Origin: Micrasema longulum
Taxonomy: Eukaryota; Arthropoda; Insecta; Trichoptera; Brachycentridae
Assembly (NCBI GenBank): GCA_022494885.1
Contig: JAGVSM010004531.1
Location: 62,001 to 126,000 of the forward strand
DNA length: 64,000 nt
Reading direction: 5' to 3'
How positions within the stretch are numbered: the first letter of the stretch is position 1; each line of letters begins with the position of its first letter. A program made the position numbers and the translations under genes. Below the pieces are notes generated by a model that saw nothing but the letters and a program-made list of their open reading frames with translations, was not told where the DNA came from and made no database searches. Of the stretch, positions 55,065 through 64,000 are shown piece by piece.

Positions 55065-55275
55065 AAAAAATTGTAGACGAAGAACTAATACTTTTAAAAA
55101 AGGTAGTAAACATGAACACAATACGAGAATATCCAAACAATTCAACAATAGTCTAAAACGAGACAAGGACAAGCGAGACTAATAAACCATCAAGGACTGA
55201 AATTATACAATAAACCACCGGAAAAATATATTTTGTTGATGGAATGTAATTTGTAAGGGTTTATAAATAAATTTC
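55065..55275 (+). mobile_element. Jockey/CR1-like LINE 3' end
   Basis: GAACACAATACGAGAATATC, AGGACTGAAATTATACAATA and GGGTTTATAAATAAATTTCA match the copy at 6600-6905. It is truncated and decayed. Confidence 0.55.
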
Positions 55276-55299
55276 AAATAAAATTTTTAAAAAAATACA

Positions 55300-55848
55300 G
55301 AACTATAATAGAAGTATTTTTTCTCATTTTTTGACATGTTTTAAATCAGTATTTTAAAGGGGGGGGTCCATGACTGTGATCCTCCCCCTCGAGCAAGGCA
55401 AAGGGAGGGGGGGGGGTTGGAATCGCCAGACATTTTTCTACTCGTAAGGAGGTCGCATATTAAAAAAAGTTGAAAAATAGTGTTTTCAATGAAGTTCCAT
55501 TTATTTGCGGTAGCCATAATCAATTTTTAAAATTATAATGGGCGCAGCGCGCGCATTTTATTTTAGGTGAGGTGAACCACAACCCCCTCTTTTTGGGTGA
55601 ACGGTGAACTACGACGAACTACGTATCTATGGCTACAGTATAAACAATAAACAAGATTATATCACTATGATCTAGGACTGAATTGTATCGAAGGCAAGAA
55701 AAACAAACGTCAAGCGCATGTCAAATACTTGTACTATTAATCTGTGATGTCAAATGTCAAAAATACGAGAGTATTTTTTGAGAGACGCTTTTGAATATAT
55801 CGTATATTTGTGTTAAAACAACTGATTTAATATTAAAATAATTTAAAC
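55300..55848. other. RTCA upstream region
   Basis: It contains two G-rich homopolymer tracts (near 55362 and 55411) and no gene. I see no TATA box at a standard distance from the RTCA ATG. The promoter is probably within 55560-55848 but no motif settles it. Confidence 0.35.
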
Positions 55849-58800
55849 ATGTCTGAAAATCTTATCGAAATAGACGGCAGCCTTCTCGAAGGGGTAGATA
55901 TTTTATAACCTTAAAATAACGCGATCCGCCGGTTCAAATAATTTATTACATTCGCAAAGTATTTCTTTACATTGTTTACATAATTTAATACGCAGATATT
56001 GGATATATTTTTTAACCAATTTCAGGGAGGACAAATTCTTAGAATGTCCTTAGCGTTAAGCGCTCTATGTGGATTTGGGATTAAAATTTTTAAAATTAGA
56101 GCTGGACGCAGCAAACCAGGGTTAGCAGCTCAGCATCTTACAGGTTTGTTATTATTCATGTAAATATACTTTATCGTCATCATCATCATGGCGGCGCGTA
56201 GGTCACTACATTTGCACTCCAATTACAGTGTGTCTGGATCTGTTTTGTTACTTGGAACGTCGAGCGATCAGTATTACGTTTCAGGTGCCAGTCCAAGAAC
56301 AATGAAATATTTGCAGTAAATATTTTTAATTACAATTATTATTAACATAAAAAATGCAAAATATCAAACAATATTAAAATAATCATCGTAAAAATAACGA
56401 CCTACTATAGCTCAGCCGAAATCAAGTGAGGTTTATCACTCCCTTACAGAGCACTACAGATTCAACAAACATCCCGCTAGACTGAACCTTTCTGAAACTT
56501 CTAGATGTAGGTTCTGCAGTGCAGATGAGGAACACTTATTCACATTATCTGTGAATGCAAAGCTTTATATCATAAAAGAAGACGCATCCTCGGGGGACTG
56601 CTAGTTAAACTTAAGGATGCTAAAGAGCTCGCCCCCTATCAAATACTTTGAGGATCTGGGCTTGGAGGGGGGATTTAGCAAAATGAGAACACTCGCCTTC
56701 CACACAGTAGCCAGGCTCTTTATAGACCTGGGCTTAGAGGACAGAACTAATTCACGGGGACCCGTCACAATAGATCTTCTCAGGTTGCAGTGATGTCCCG
56801 AACAAATATAGCACTGACCCCCACTTCAAAGAATAAGAATCATAAAAATAATTTTAAATTGCAATAATTTTTGCTTAAATAGGGAAATATCAGTTTTTTT
56901 TTTACAATTTTAAAGTAATAAAGATCTATGAAATACTGTCCAGTAAAAAATATTTTTTGTTTATTATTAGTGGCATAAATAATATTTTTAATTTGGTATT
57001 TTGAATTCCCGCAAAAACAACCATTCCATTGACCACGCCCCTAATACGTCACGATTCATGTTTAATTGTTCCTTACCATTCAAATTTCTTTGGAAAATTG
57101 TCACGAATCTTGATGTCACAAGTCACAACTATCAAGGCCAAACACGTCGCGTTTTTCTAGCGACCTATTTAAAAAAAAAAAACTTAAATTTATGTATGAA
57201 AACATTTCTCCACTGTATCCATATTGATTTTTAAAATACAATTAATTATTCTAAATCCATTTCATATATTTTTATCGGTATTCGTAGTATGTGATATTTC
57301 CTTATTAAAAATGGAATATTTTTGTGTTTGTAGGTATCGAATTAATTAGAGATATATGCCAGGCTCGAGTACGCGGAGCGAGGATTGGTTCTACAGAAAT
57401 AGAATTTATTCCCAATAAAATTAAAGGAGGAGAATACATAGCAACAATTGGAACAGCTGGGTAATAATTATTTTAATGTTAGGTGTTAACATAAGTTGTG
57501 CGCGTTTAATTTTTTCAAAATTAAAAAATGTGCACCAAAAGTAAAACAAATTGGTAAAAGTTGTACATCATTCAAAATAAATTTTTTTGCTCTACAAGAT
57601 ATTGTGTTTGCTTTTATGTTGCATATATTTTTTGATTTGATTATAAGCCTTCAAAATGGAATGTCGAGAAGATGAATGTGAGCATTTTCGACATCTGTTA
57701 TATATGTTATATATCATACATTATTGACAATTTTTTTTTGTTGTGTTCTTCTGTTCTCTTCATTTGGACAAAATCGGACACAGCATATGTTAACTCACAA
57801 TGTATTTTTACTATGAATCGCAACAAAATAAAAGATGCTCAATATACTTTCTTTCCCACCTGACACCTGATTTTAGAGTTGTTCTGGACTATAAACTGAC
57901 ATACAACAAGCATATGGATACGTAATATAGTAAATAAATCATTGAAGTTACTTGGCTTTGTTAACAGAATATCCTCTGATTTTTCTAATGTCCGCACTAT
58001 CAAAACTCTTTATTGCTCAACTGTTCGCCGTCTTCTAGAATATGCCTCCGTGGTCTGGTCTCCATTCTATGTGAATCGCATAAATCTCATTGAATCAGTT
58101 CAACATAGCTTGCTTCGAAAAGTAGCGTGGATGCTTGGATTTGAGAGAGGTAATTATTCTTTTGCTGATATAGAGTTAATGTTAAATATCTCTAGTCTAC
58201 AAAAACGTAGAACTAATATTGATTCCATATATATGTTCGGCATACATATTTAAACAAGCACTAAATAAATAGTCCAGATCTTGTCTTGATGTCCCTTATG
58301 TTTGTCAATGCTTCTTTTCTTTCTTGAAAATGTTTTTAACTATTCTTTTATTGTAATATTTAAACTCTACAAATTGTATAAATGGACAATGTCCATTAAT
58401 AAATAAATAAATGAGTTCAGTGTCATAATTTAAGTGATGCTTAAATCAACGGAATAACAAGTAGTTGATAAAAAAGAACCAGAACAATATATGTATTTTA
58501 ACTCATTAAGATAACATCAAATAAAGTCATGCCCAGTAACATTTTGTAAAAAGATCCTTCAGAAAAAAAAAATCAGTTACTATTTTTTTAATGTATGATT
58601 CTTCCTTGCTGATTTTGTATAAATATATTTAATTTTATCGCAAAGATACCAGTCTTAAAGACGTCGCGAAAGCATGTAACTAGTCACTGGTTATTATTTT
58701 ACTTTTTTTAAATATCAAAAACATTTTTGGCTTTGTAGTATATGACATTTAGTCACCGGTTCATATCCACAACATAAGCTTTATTCTAGAGGAGAACAAA

Positions 58801-61800
58801 GAACTAAATAGTTCCTTGGCTAAGTGCTACGTATATCACGAAAAAGAGTTTGATACTCCGCGCAGACCCACACTCTGGGAAATACTAGAATCATATGGGG
58901 TGCCTATAAAACTAGTCAAACTCATCAAGGCCCTTCACACAAATACTAAATTCCGAATCAGAATCAACGATGTTGTCAAAGATTGCTTTGAGGTCACCAC
59001 TGGAGTTTGTCAAGGTTGCGTTCTTGAACCGTTCCATTTTGTAATCCTCATGGATTTTATCTTAAGAAAGTCAATTCCACTAGATCAAGGAATATCCATC
59101 TCCTCCTCCCAAAAACTCTGCGACCTAGAGTATGCTGATGATGCGGTTATATTAGACGATTCAGTCAGGCGTCTTCAGGCCACTGTAGATAGCCTAAATA
59201 GGTACTCCGCATGCATGGGTTTAAAAATCAATATTGCAAAAACCCATGTGCTGTGTAAGACTTCATGCCTTGATGCCCAAAATACCCTGACTCTGTCAAA
59301 CCATGTCATCGAAAGGGTTGAGAGTTTCAAACACCACAATATCCATATTATTGTTTATAAATTATGTAAATATTTATTTCTAGGTCTATTAGTCTTCTCA
59401 TGCAAGTTGCGATACCTTGCGCTCTGTTTGCTGATCAAAATGTCACCCTTCAACTTAGAGGCGGAACTAATGCTGATATGGCTCCTCAAGTAAATCATTC
59501 TTGTATTTATTTTATTTACAACTACTAAAACAACACACATTTAAAGAAACACAGCGTAACGTATAAAAAAAATAATAATTAAAAAACATATAGAAAGAAA
59601 GAAACACAGAAGACCATACAAATTTCGCAATATTATCTATAAAAAATGATTTTACAAAAATGAATACATCATAATATTGTCATGCCACATGTAAAAATTA
59701 TTTATCATCATTATTTTCCTTTCCCCCACCAGTGGTGCATAGGGCACTGCATTGGTAAACCAACTACAATGTATTTCGATCATCTGTTACATGAAGGTAA
59801 GTTGTTCAGTTTCAGTTTTTACCCAAGTCCCAACTCCATGGTACTAGAAGTCCTGTGTTGAGATAGGACTGTCAATGCTGTCACTCATCGAATTACGAAA
59901 GTCGCATACAATTCTAAAGACGAATGAGTCCAGCAAAAGGCCCCAGGATAGACGTGTGTGGCAGTCCATCTTCTCTGCCTACACCTACAGAGAAATGGCG
60001 TGAAGGTAGTAGTAGTAAAAATATCTAATATCTAATACAGCATACTTCTCTTGTCAGGTTGACTACAGTTCAGAAGTATTCCGTCCCAATTTGGAGAAGT
60101 TTGGTGGAGCCACGTTTGACGTTGAGCTATACAAACGAGGATATTTTCCCAGAGGGGGGGGGCATGTTACAGTCAACATATCACCCGTTAGGTCACTTTC
60201 CCCCATCACCATGGTCGATCCGGGTAAACCTGAGAAGATCACAGGATTTAGTTTTGTCGCCGGAGTGCTCCCATTAAAGGTACATATTTCATTATTATTA
60301 TTATACAGTTGCACTTGGTTATTACGATCACGGAAATAGTGAAATTTCGGATGTAACAAGGAAACATTAGTTGAGATACTCCCTTTTTGCAACTCACCAC
60401 CATGTGGCACTGGGTCGACCTCTACCTTTTCGGCCCTCGTGAAGTTTAAGCGCCGTATTCACTGCATTTCCCTCATGCCTCGCTAAATGACCATACCATG
60501 TCAGTCTGTATTGTTATTACTTACTCTATCCAGCCTTGTCGCACCTCCGACTACCTGGGGCCTTATGCTGGAAAGATATGTCATTTTTTCACCCATATTG
60601 TCAATGGTCATCTCGATTGCTTTGTCAAATTACTATTCTTAAAACACCTGCGACAATTTAATTACGTAGGCGAATGAAAAAGCGACAACACTAACAAATG
60701 CATATTTATCTATAGCTCCTGCCACATTTAAGCTTTTATTGTTTCTAGTCAAACTTCTTGACTGTTGTAAAATGTTTTTTTTGAGACACTGCAACATTCA
60801 TAATTATTATTTGCCTTTGACATAACACTCATCTACGTGTTATCAAAATATTATATATTCATTTAATGGATTTTAAAAGCATATTATATGATATATCTCT
60901 CAAATATGCTTGGATTTGTATTGAGACCAGCAAAAGATTTTAAATCAATGCTATCAATAAAAAAATATTGTTAATTAATTAAGTGCCGGGTAGAATAAAA
61001 TTCTTCAAGGTTGTTCCTCTCTATGCTACCCATTGTAACAAAATTGGAAAAATCCAGCATCAATTTCACCGGTTCATAAATTTTAAACTGCATTTACCGC
61101 GAGCAAATATAAACTATAATCTTCTCTTGTATACATTGAATTGACTTAAAATTGATAGAAGAATAATACCTGATCTGGTTTTTTGTATAATGTTGTAAAT
61201 AATATTTTTGATGTTCCTGATTTGGTCAAATGTATATATTTTAATGCGCGTAATAGGCCAATAAGGCATCATATTTATTTTAGATATATTAATATATCTA
61301 ATCGGTCGAATTCGCGGATTAATTTTCTGTTCCCGAGAATTCACTCTCTCGGGAACAAACACACTAATAACCAAAAAATAGATGTAAGTATTTGCTGTAA
61401 CTTTATCAAACCTCAAGAACCAATTATTCTTAAAATTTTTGAATAATAATTTAGTTTCTATTGTATAGGCACTGAACTTCCTCATTGTAAAGATAATTAA
61501 CAGTATGTTTTTTAGGTTTCAAATGATATGGGTGAGGCAGCAAAAGAAAGGCTTCGCGGTGATCTTGGAATCTCCAATCCTAATATAGAATGCTACAAAG
61601 AGTCACGTGAAATGGCTCCTGATAACGCCAGCGGTATAATGTTAGTTATTTTCAATATTTATTTAAAATATCCGGTCATTGTGCTGTTTTAAATCATTCA
61701 AAAACTAATCTAAAATATTCAGCTAAAGTATTAAAATTTTAGATTACTAAAATTTAGATGTGTTTGATCTTTGATAAAACAATACTTTTTACAAATAATA

Positions 61801-63620
61801 ATAATTATTATTATATTAATTTTAAGTGAGAAGCTTAAAGCTGATATGCCTGAATCTATTTTAATGAATGTTATTTGTTGGCGCATTTTAACTTTTCCGA
61901 AACAAATCTAGTCCATTTTTTAACCTATTGAGACTACATATTGAGATCAGCTCTTGTGGCAGCTTATTCCAACCATCAACAACCCTATTGCTCAGGAAAT
62001 GCTTCTGTGGATTAAGATTGAATCTCGTTTTCTCCAACCTGAGACTGTGGCCTCAAAGACGAGCATCTCGTTTAAACTTGAACATGGGATCCAAATTTTG
62101 ACAGCTATAGTGATTGTTGAATATCTTTTTTTAAAATTCAATTAAATTTATTTATATAAAATTAACATATACATTACAAACTGAAATTCAAGAAAAAAAT
62201 ACATGAAAGAGACTCTTGTCGAAGTAGTAGGAGAATCCTGCTCCGGAAAACCCCTTCAGATACATAGAACAGATCAACATCCAGAGCGATGTTGTTCAGC
62301 ATAGCGGTAGCCTATCCAACAGGCGCAACCTGTTGCAACCGCAATTGGTCCTGTATATCGGAATATGAAAATCTATGCTGACACTGTCTTAAGTAATTAT
62401 CAGGAACCAATGCTCATTATTATTATCATTATGGATAACTTATATAGCGCTATTTTCGTAATATAATACATCAAGGGCGCTTTACAAAGTGATTATATAT
62501 ATATATAAATTTAATTTTAACTTTTTAATTTAAGAAAAATAATTACTTTGTCACCACATGCTAAGAATTTATTCAAATGATTTAGAGAATAAGTGGGTTT
62601 TAAGTTTCTTCGGAAACATCGCTTCACTCTCACAGTTTCGGACTTCTGCTGGGAGAGCATTCCATGCCGTAGGGCCTGCGACCGCAAATGCACGTTCGCC
62701 GAATTTAGTGCGCTGTTTGCGTAGAGGTATAATAACTTTTCCCCTTTCGACGTAGATGTAGCTGATATAAGCGTAAGACATCTGTCAGCTAGTTCATCTG
62801 GAATGCAGAGTTCCCTTAGATATTCTGGAGCAGAGTTGTGCGGTGACTTATACATAAGCCAACAGAGTTTGTTTCCACCCTCTGTGGAAAACGTAGCCAG
62901 TGTAATTCCCGAAGTAGTGGAGTGATATGACTAAACTTAGAGATTCCAAAAATAAGTCTCGCTACGGCATTCAATACAGACTGTAGGCTAGTCATTTTAT
63001 TCATTGGTAGGCACTGAACTTCCTCATCGGTTTGCTTATGAAGATTTGGTCATAATCAAAATATCATTGATTAAATAATACAAATCATCAACAAAAAATT
63101 GGAAATGTCAAAACGACAAAACACAGTCTGCACATCACCTTACCTTCGTGTAACAGATGATTAAGATGCACTAAATTTGTATTTTGGTGTACAAATGCAG
63201 TGTCCTGTGCACAATTACTATGATTGTAGTTACAACAATAGGAATCCACTGATACCTATGTGAGTATATGATTAATGGAATCTACAATATAATTTTTTGA
63301 CAAAACTGTCTTAGTAAATGACTATGTGGCACCAAACTGAACATACAATCAAACAATTGTGTCATTGCATCGATACAAATTAGAGGCCGAAGAAAATATT
63401 AGGTTAAGAAATTAGACTATTTTGCTCATGCCAAAGGTTGGAAAATGCTTTCAATATGTTGTTTCATTACAGTTTAATTTGTGAGACCTCGAGTGGTTGC
63501 ATTATTGGTGGTTCAGGTCTCGGGAATCGAGAGACTCCACCTCCATCTGTGGGCAGGAAGGCGACCCAACAGATTGTGGACACTGTGCGTGCTGGCGCAT
63601 GTCTAGACTCCTATTGCCAG
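55849..63620 (+). CDS. RTCA: RNA 3'-terminal phosphate cyclase (RTCA), 3' end outside window
   Basis: ATP-dependent conversion of an RNA 3'-phosphate to a 2',3'-cyclic phosphate through an adenylylated histidine; acts in RNA-end processing. Exons: 55849-55893, 56026-56143, 57334-57460, 59384-59489, 60058-60279, 61516-61640, 63473-63620. All are in phase, giving 297 residues with no stop. Order of motifs: [102 protein letters not shown], then [14 protein letters not shown]. The [12 protein letters not shown] signature and [10 protein letters not shown] favour RTCA over the RCL1 ribosome-biogenesis paralogue. The last part, with the catalytic His of the THTQTAIHFAEQ-like region, is beyond 64000. 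A run of nine G (60154-60162) encodes G165-G167. Confidence 0.93.
56172..56320 (-). mobile_element. SINE B fragment in RTCA intron 2
   Basis: TCGTCATCATCATCATGG (tail), CACTACATTTGCACTCC, CGAGCGATCAGTATTACGTT and CAGGTGCCAGTCCAAGAACA are the inverted SINE B body. The head is missing. Confidence 0.55.
56395..56830 (+). mobile_element. LINE RNase H C-terminal remnant
   Basis: The conceptual translation reads [32 protein letters not shown], then [19 protein letters not shown] and [11 protein letters not shown], with frameshifts. The Cys-rich C..C...E-E/H pattern with an upstream small-residue stretch is the usual C-terminal end of Jockey/R1/I-type LINE ORF2 with RNase H. It lies in RTCA intron 2. 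Confidence 0.65.
57870..58415 (+). mobile_element. Jockey-like LINE 3' end in RTCA intron 3
   Basis: The open frame 57942-58253 encodes [54 protein letters not shown] and LEDRR-like [11 protein letters not shown], a Jockey-type RT thumb/tail. The 3' end is CATTAATAAATAAATAAATG. It is in sense orientation and 5'-truncated. Confidence 0.75.
58815..59335 (+). mobile_element. RTE-like LINE RT core, family 2
   Basis: The open frame starting at 58816 encodes RT palm motifs: [56 protein letters not shown], then [13 protein letters not shown]. The YADD box is catalytic. After about 59335 the frame leaves the LINE and runs out of frame through the RTCA exon 4 acceptor, so the 225-codon frame is not one protein. 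Family 2 continues in the fragment at 19955. Confidence 0.8.
59700..59805 (-). mobile_element. SINE B fragment in RTCA intron 4
   Basis: TCATCATTATTTTCCTTTCC, CCAGTGGTGCATAGGGCACT, GCATTGGTAAACC, ATCTGTTACATGAAGG: the inverted SINE B 3' body. Confidence 0.6.
59880..60018 (+). mobile_element. RTE-like LINE 3' tip in RTCA intron 4
   Basis: It ends GTGTGGCAGTCCATCTTCTC, TGCCTACACCTACAGAGAAA, TGGCGTGAAGG and (TAG)n, the style of the family-1 3' end (TGCCTACCCC..., GGCGTGATGG, (GTT)n). It stops about 40 bases before exon 5. Confidence 0.45.
60370..60545 (-). mobile_element. RTE-like LINE fragment, third family
   Basis: The minus-strand translation reads [37 protein letters not shown], the conserved post-RT segment of RTE-type LINEs. 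It differs from families 1 and 2. It lies in RTCA intron 5. Confidence 0.6.
60960..61466 (+). mobile_element. LINE C-terminal remnant in RTCA intron 5
   Basis: The broken translation includes [33 protein letters not shown], then [40 protein letters not shown], a Jockey-like RT tail with a ...LLL..I.FN.P.R..R pattern. It ends against an orphan MITE A terminus at 61468. Confidence 0.5.
61468..61486. repeat. Orphan MITE A terminus
   Basis: GGCACTGAACTTCCTCATT is the MITE A right end, but the adjoining sequence on the left is LINE, not MITE A interior. The same arrangement occurs at 63010-63028. Confidence 0.5.
61850..62120 (-). mobile_element. CR1-like LINE C-terminal remnant in RTCA intron 6
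   Basis: The minus-strand translation gives [44 protein letters not shown], a typical non-LTR RT tail. The 63-codon plus open frame over it is a shadow. Confidence 0.65.
62433..63009 (-). mobile_element. CR1/L2-like LINE 3' end, copy 2
   Basis: Collinear with 5240-5815. The minus strand encodes [39 protein letters not shown] and [20 protein letters not shown] in two frames. The 3' tail (ATT)n is at 62424-62440. It is truncated at its 5' end by an orphan MITE A terminus. It lies in RTCA intron 6. Confidence 0.8.
63010..63028. repeat. Orphan MITE A terminus
   Basis: GGCACTGAACTTCCTCATC at the truncation point of a LINE, with no MITE A interior beside it. The flank TAG before GCACTG is shared with the orphan end at 61468. 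Confidence 0.5.
63130..63235 (+). mobile_element. SINE B 3' fragment in RTCA intron 6
   Basis: CACCTTACCTTCGTGTAACA, GATGATTAAGATGCA, TGGTGTACAAATGCAGTGTC and CTGTGCAC are SINE B body blocks in the forward direction. Confidence 0.6.
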
Positions 63621-64000
63621 GTCAGTTTCTACATATTGTCAGGTTTCTGGCACAAGTTGGTTACCAACATTTCGCTAGTTGCGAGATATGGCACTTTTAA
63701 AGTTAAAAGCTCATCACAAATATTAAAATAAAACCACAAGTGGAATATTACCAACTTTTTCCTGAAACTCGACGATATTTTCCTGCCTTACTTTACTTCT
63801 ATGCTGCAACTTCCTGTCATCAACTCTCATCAAGCGAATGCCGAAACAAATAACTTTCTAAAGCTATGGTTTCCTAAAAGAAGAGTGCAGTGCCATCATC
63901 TAGCCGTGGATGACGTCTTTAAAACACTGTATAAACCAGATGGCGCAGGTTTCTTAGAGAGCGTTAACTTTGACCAGAATGTCAAACAGCGGTGCAAATT
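63621..64000. other. RTCA intron 7, partial
   Basis: It follows donor GTCAGT at 63621. I find no match to the expected RTCA C-terminal exon before the window ends, so that exon must lie further right. The sequence from about 63780 is GC-richer and may belong to another element. Confidence 0.5.

Noticed and set aside
59336..59493. C-terminal extension of the 58816 open frame as part of a reverse transcriptase
   Set aside because: This part runs through the RTCA exon 4 acceptor and exon in the wrong frame. It is accidental read-through, not LINE coding sequence.
60063..60410. Minus-strand 115-codon open frame over RTCA exon 5
   Set aside because: Antisense shadow of a well-supported exon with correct splice sites and conserved motifs on the plus strand.

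Overview
The window is eukaryotic nuclear DNA, very AT-rich, with intron-split genes and many transposon remnants. The protein matches, the mix of non-LTR retroposons and P-, piggyBac- and pogo-type DNA transposons, and the short introns near exons fit an insect or other arthropod. I cannot fix the order. No bacterial, organellar or CRISPR feature is present.

Four host genes are supported by exon-by-exon reading with intact GT/AG sites and matching phases. (1) PIGK/GPI8, the catalytic GPI-transamidase subunit, minus strand, seven exons between 17024 and 9233. (2) Rab19/43-type small GTPase, plus strand, four exons, 17995-25192, head to head with PIGK. (3) A lysosomal beta-hexosaminidase (GH20, HEXA/HEXB type), plus strand, nine coding exons, 44099-53483, with a likely non-coding first exon near 42110-42239. 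(4) RTCA, RNA 3'-terminal phosphate cyclase, plus strand, seven exons from 55849, running off the right edge. They act in separate housekeeping processes (GPI anchoring in the ER, vesicle traffic, lysosomal glycan breakdown, RNA-end processing) and form no functional cluster.

Layout: 1-9.1 kb is intergenic and repeat-laden; 9.2-17.0 kb PIGK; 17.0-18.0 kb shared divergent promoter interval; 18.0-25.2 kb Rab19; 25.2-42.1 kb an intergenic transposon field; 42.1-53.5 kb hexosaminidase; 53.5-55.8 kb intergenic; 55.8 kb to the end RTCA.

Most remaining recognisable sequence is mobile: two RTE-like LINE families, CR1/L2-like and Jockey-like LINE 3' ends, an RNase-H-bearing LINE tail, three tRNA-derived SINE families (called A, B and C here), a 0.36-kb MITE family (MITE A), several fold-back MITEs, pogo/Tigger-like elements, a piggyBac-like TTAA element and P-superfamily-like elements. 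The most notable find is a pair of ~0.8-kb elements (26485-27275 and 41058-41857) with CATAG...CTATG ends and perfect 8-bp target duplications. Both carry a decayed N-terminal THAP zinc-finger coding segment, which points to derivation from a P-type transposase gene. One sits inside a MITE A copy, and removing it restores the normal MITE A length. Family names A/B/C/D are local labels, and all element classifications rest on reading by eye without database searches.
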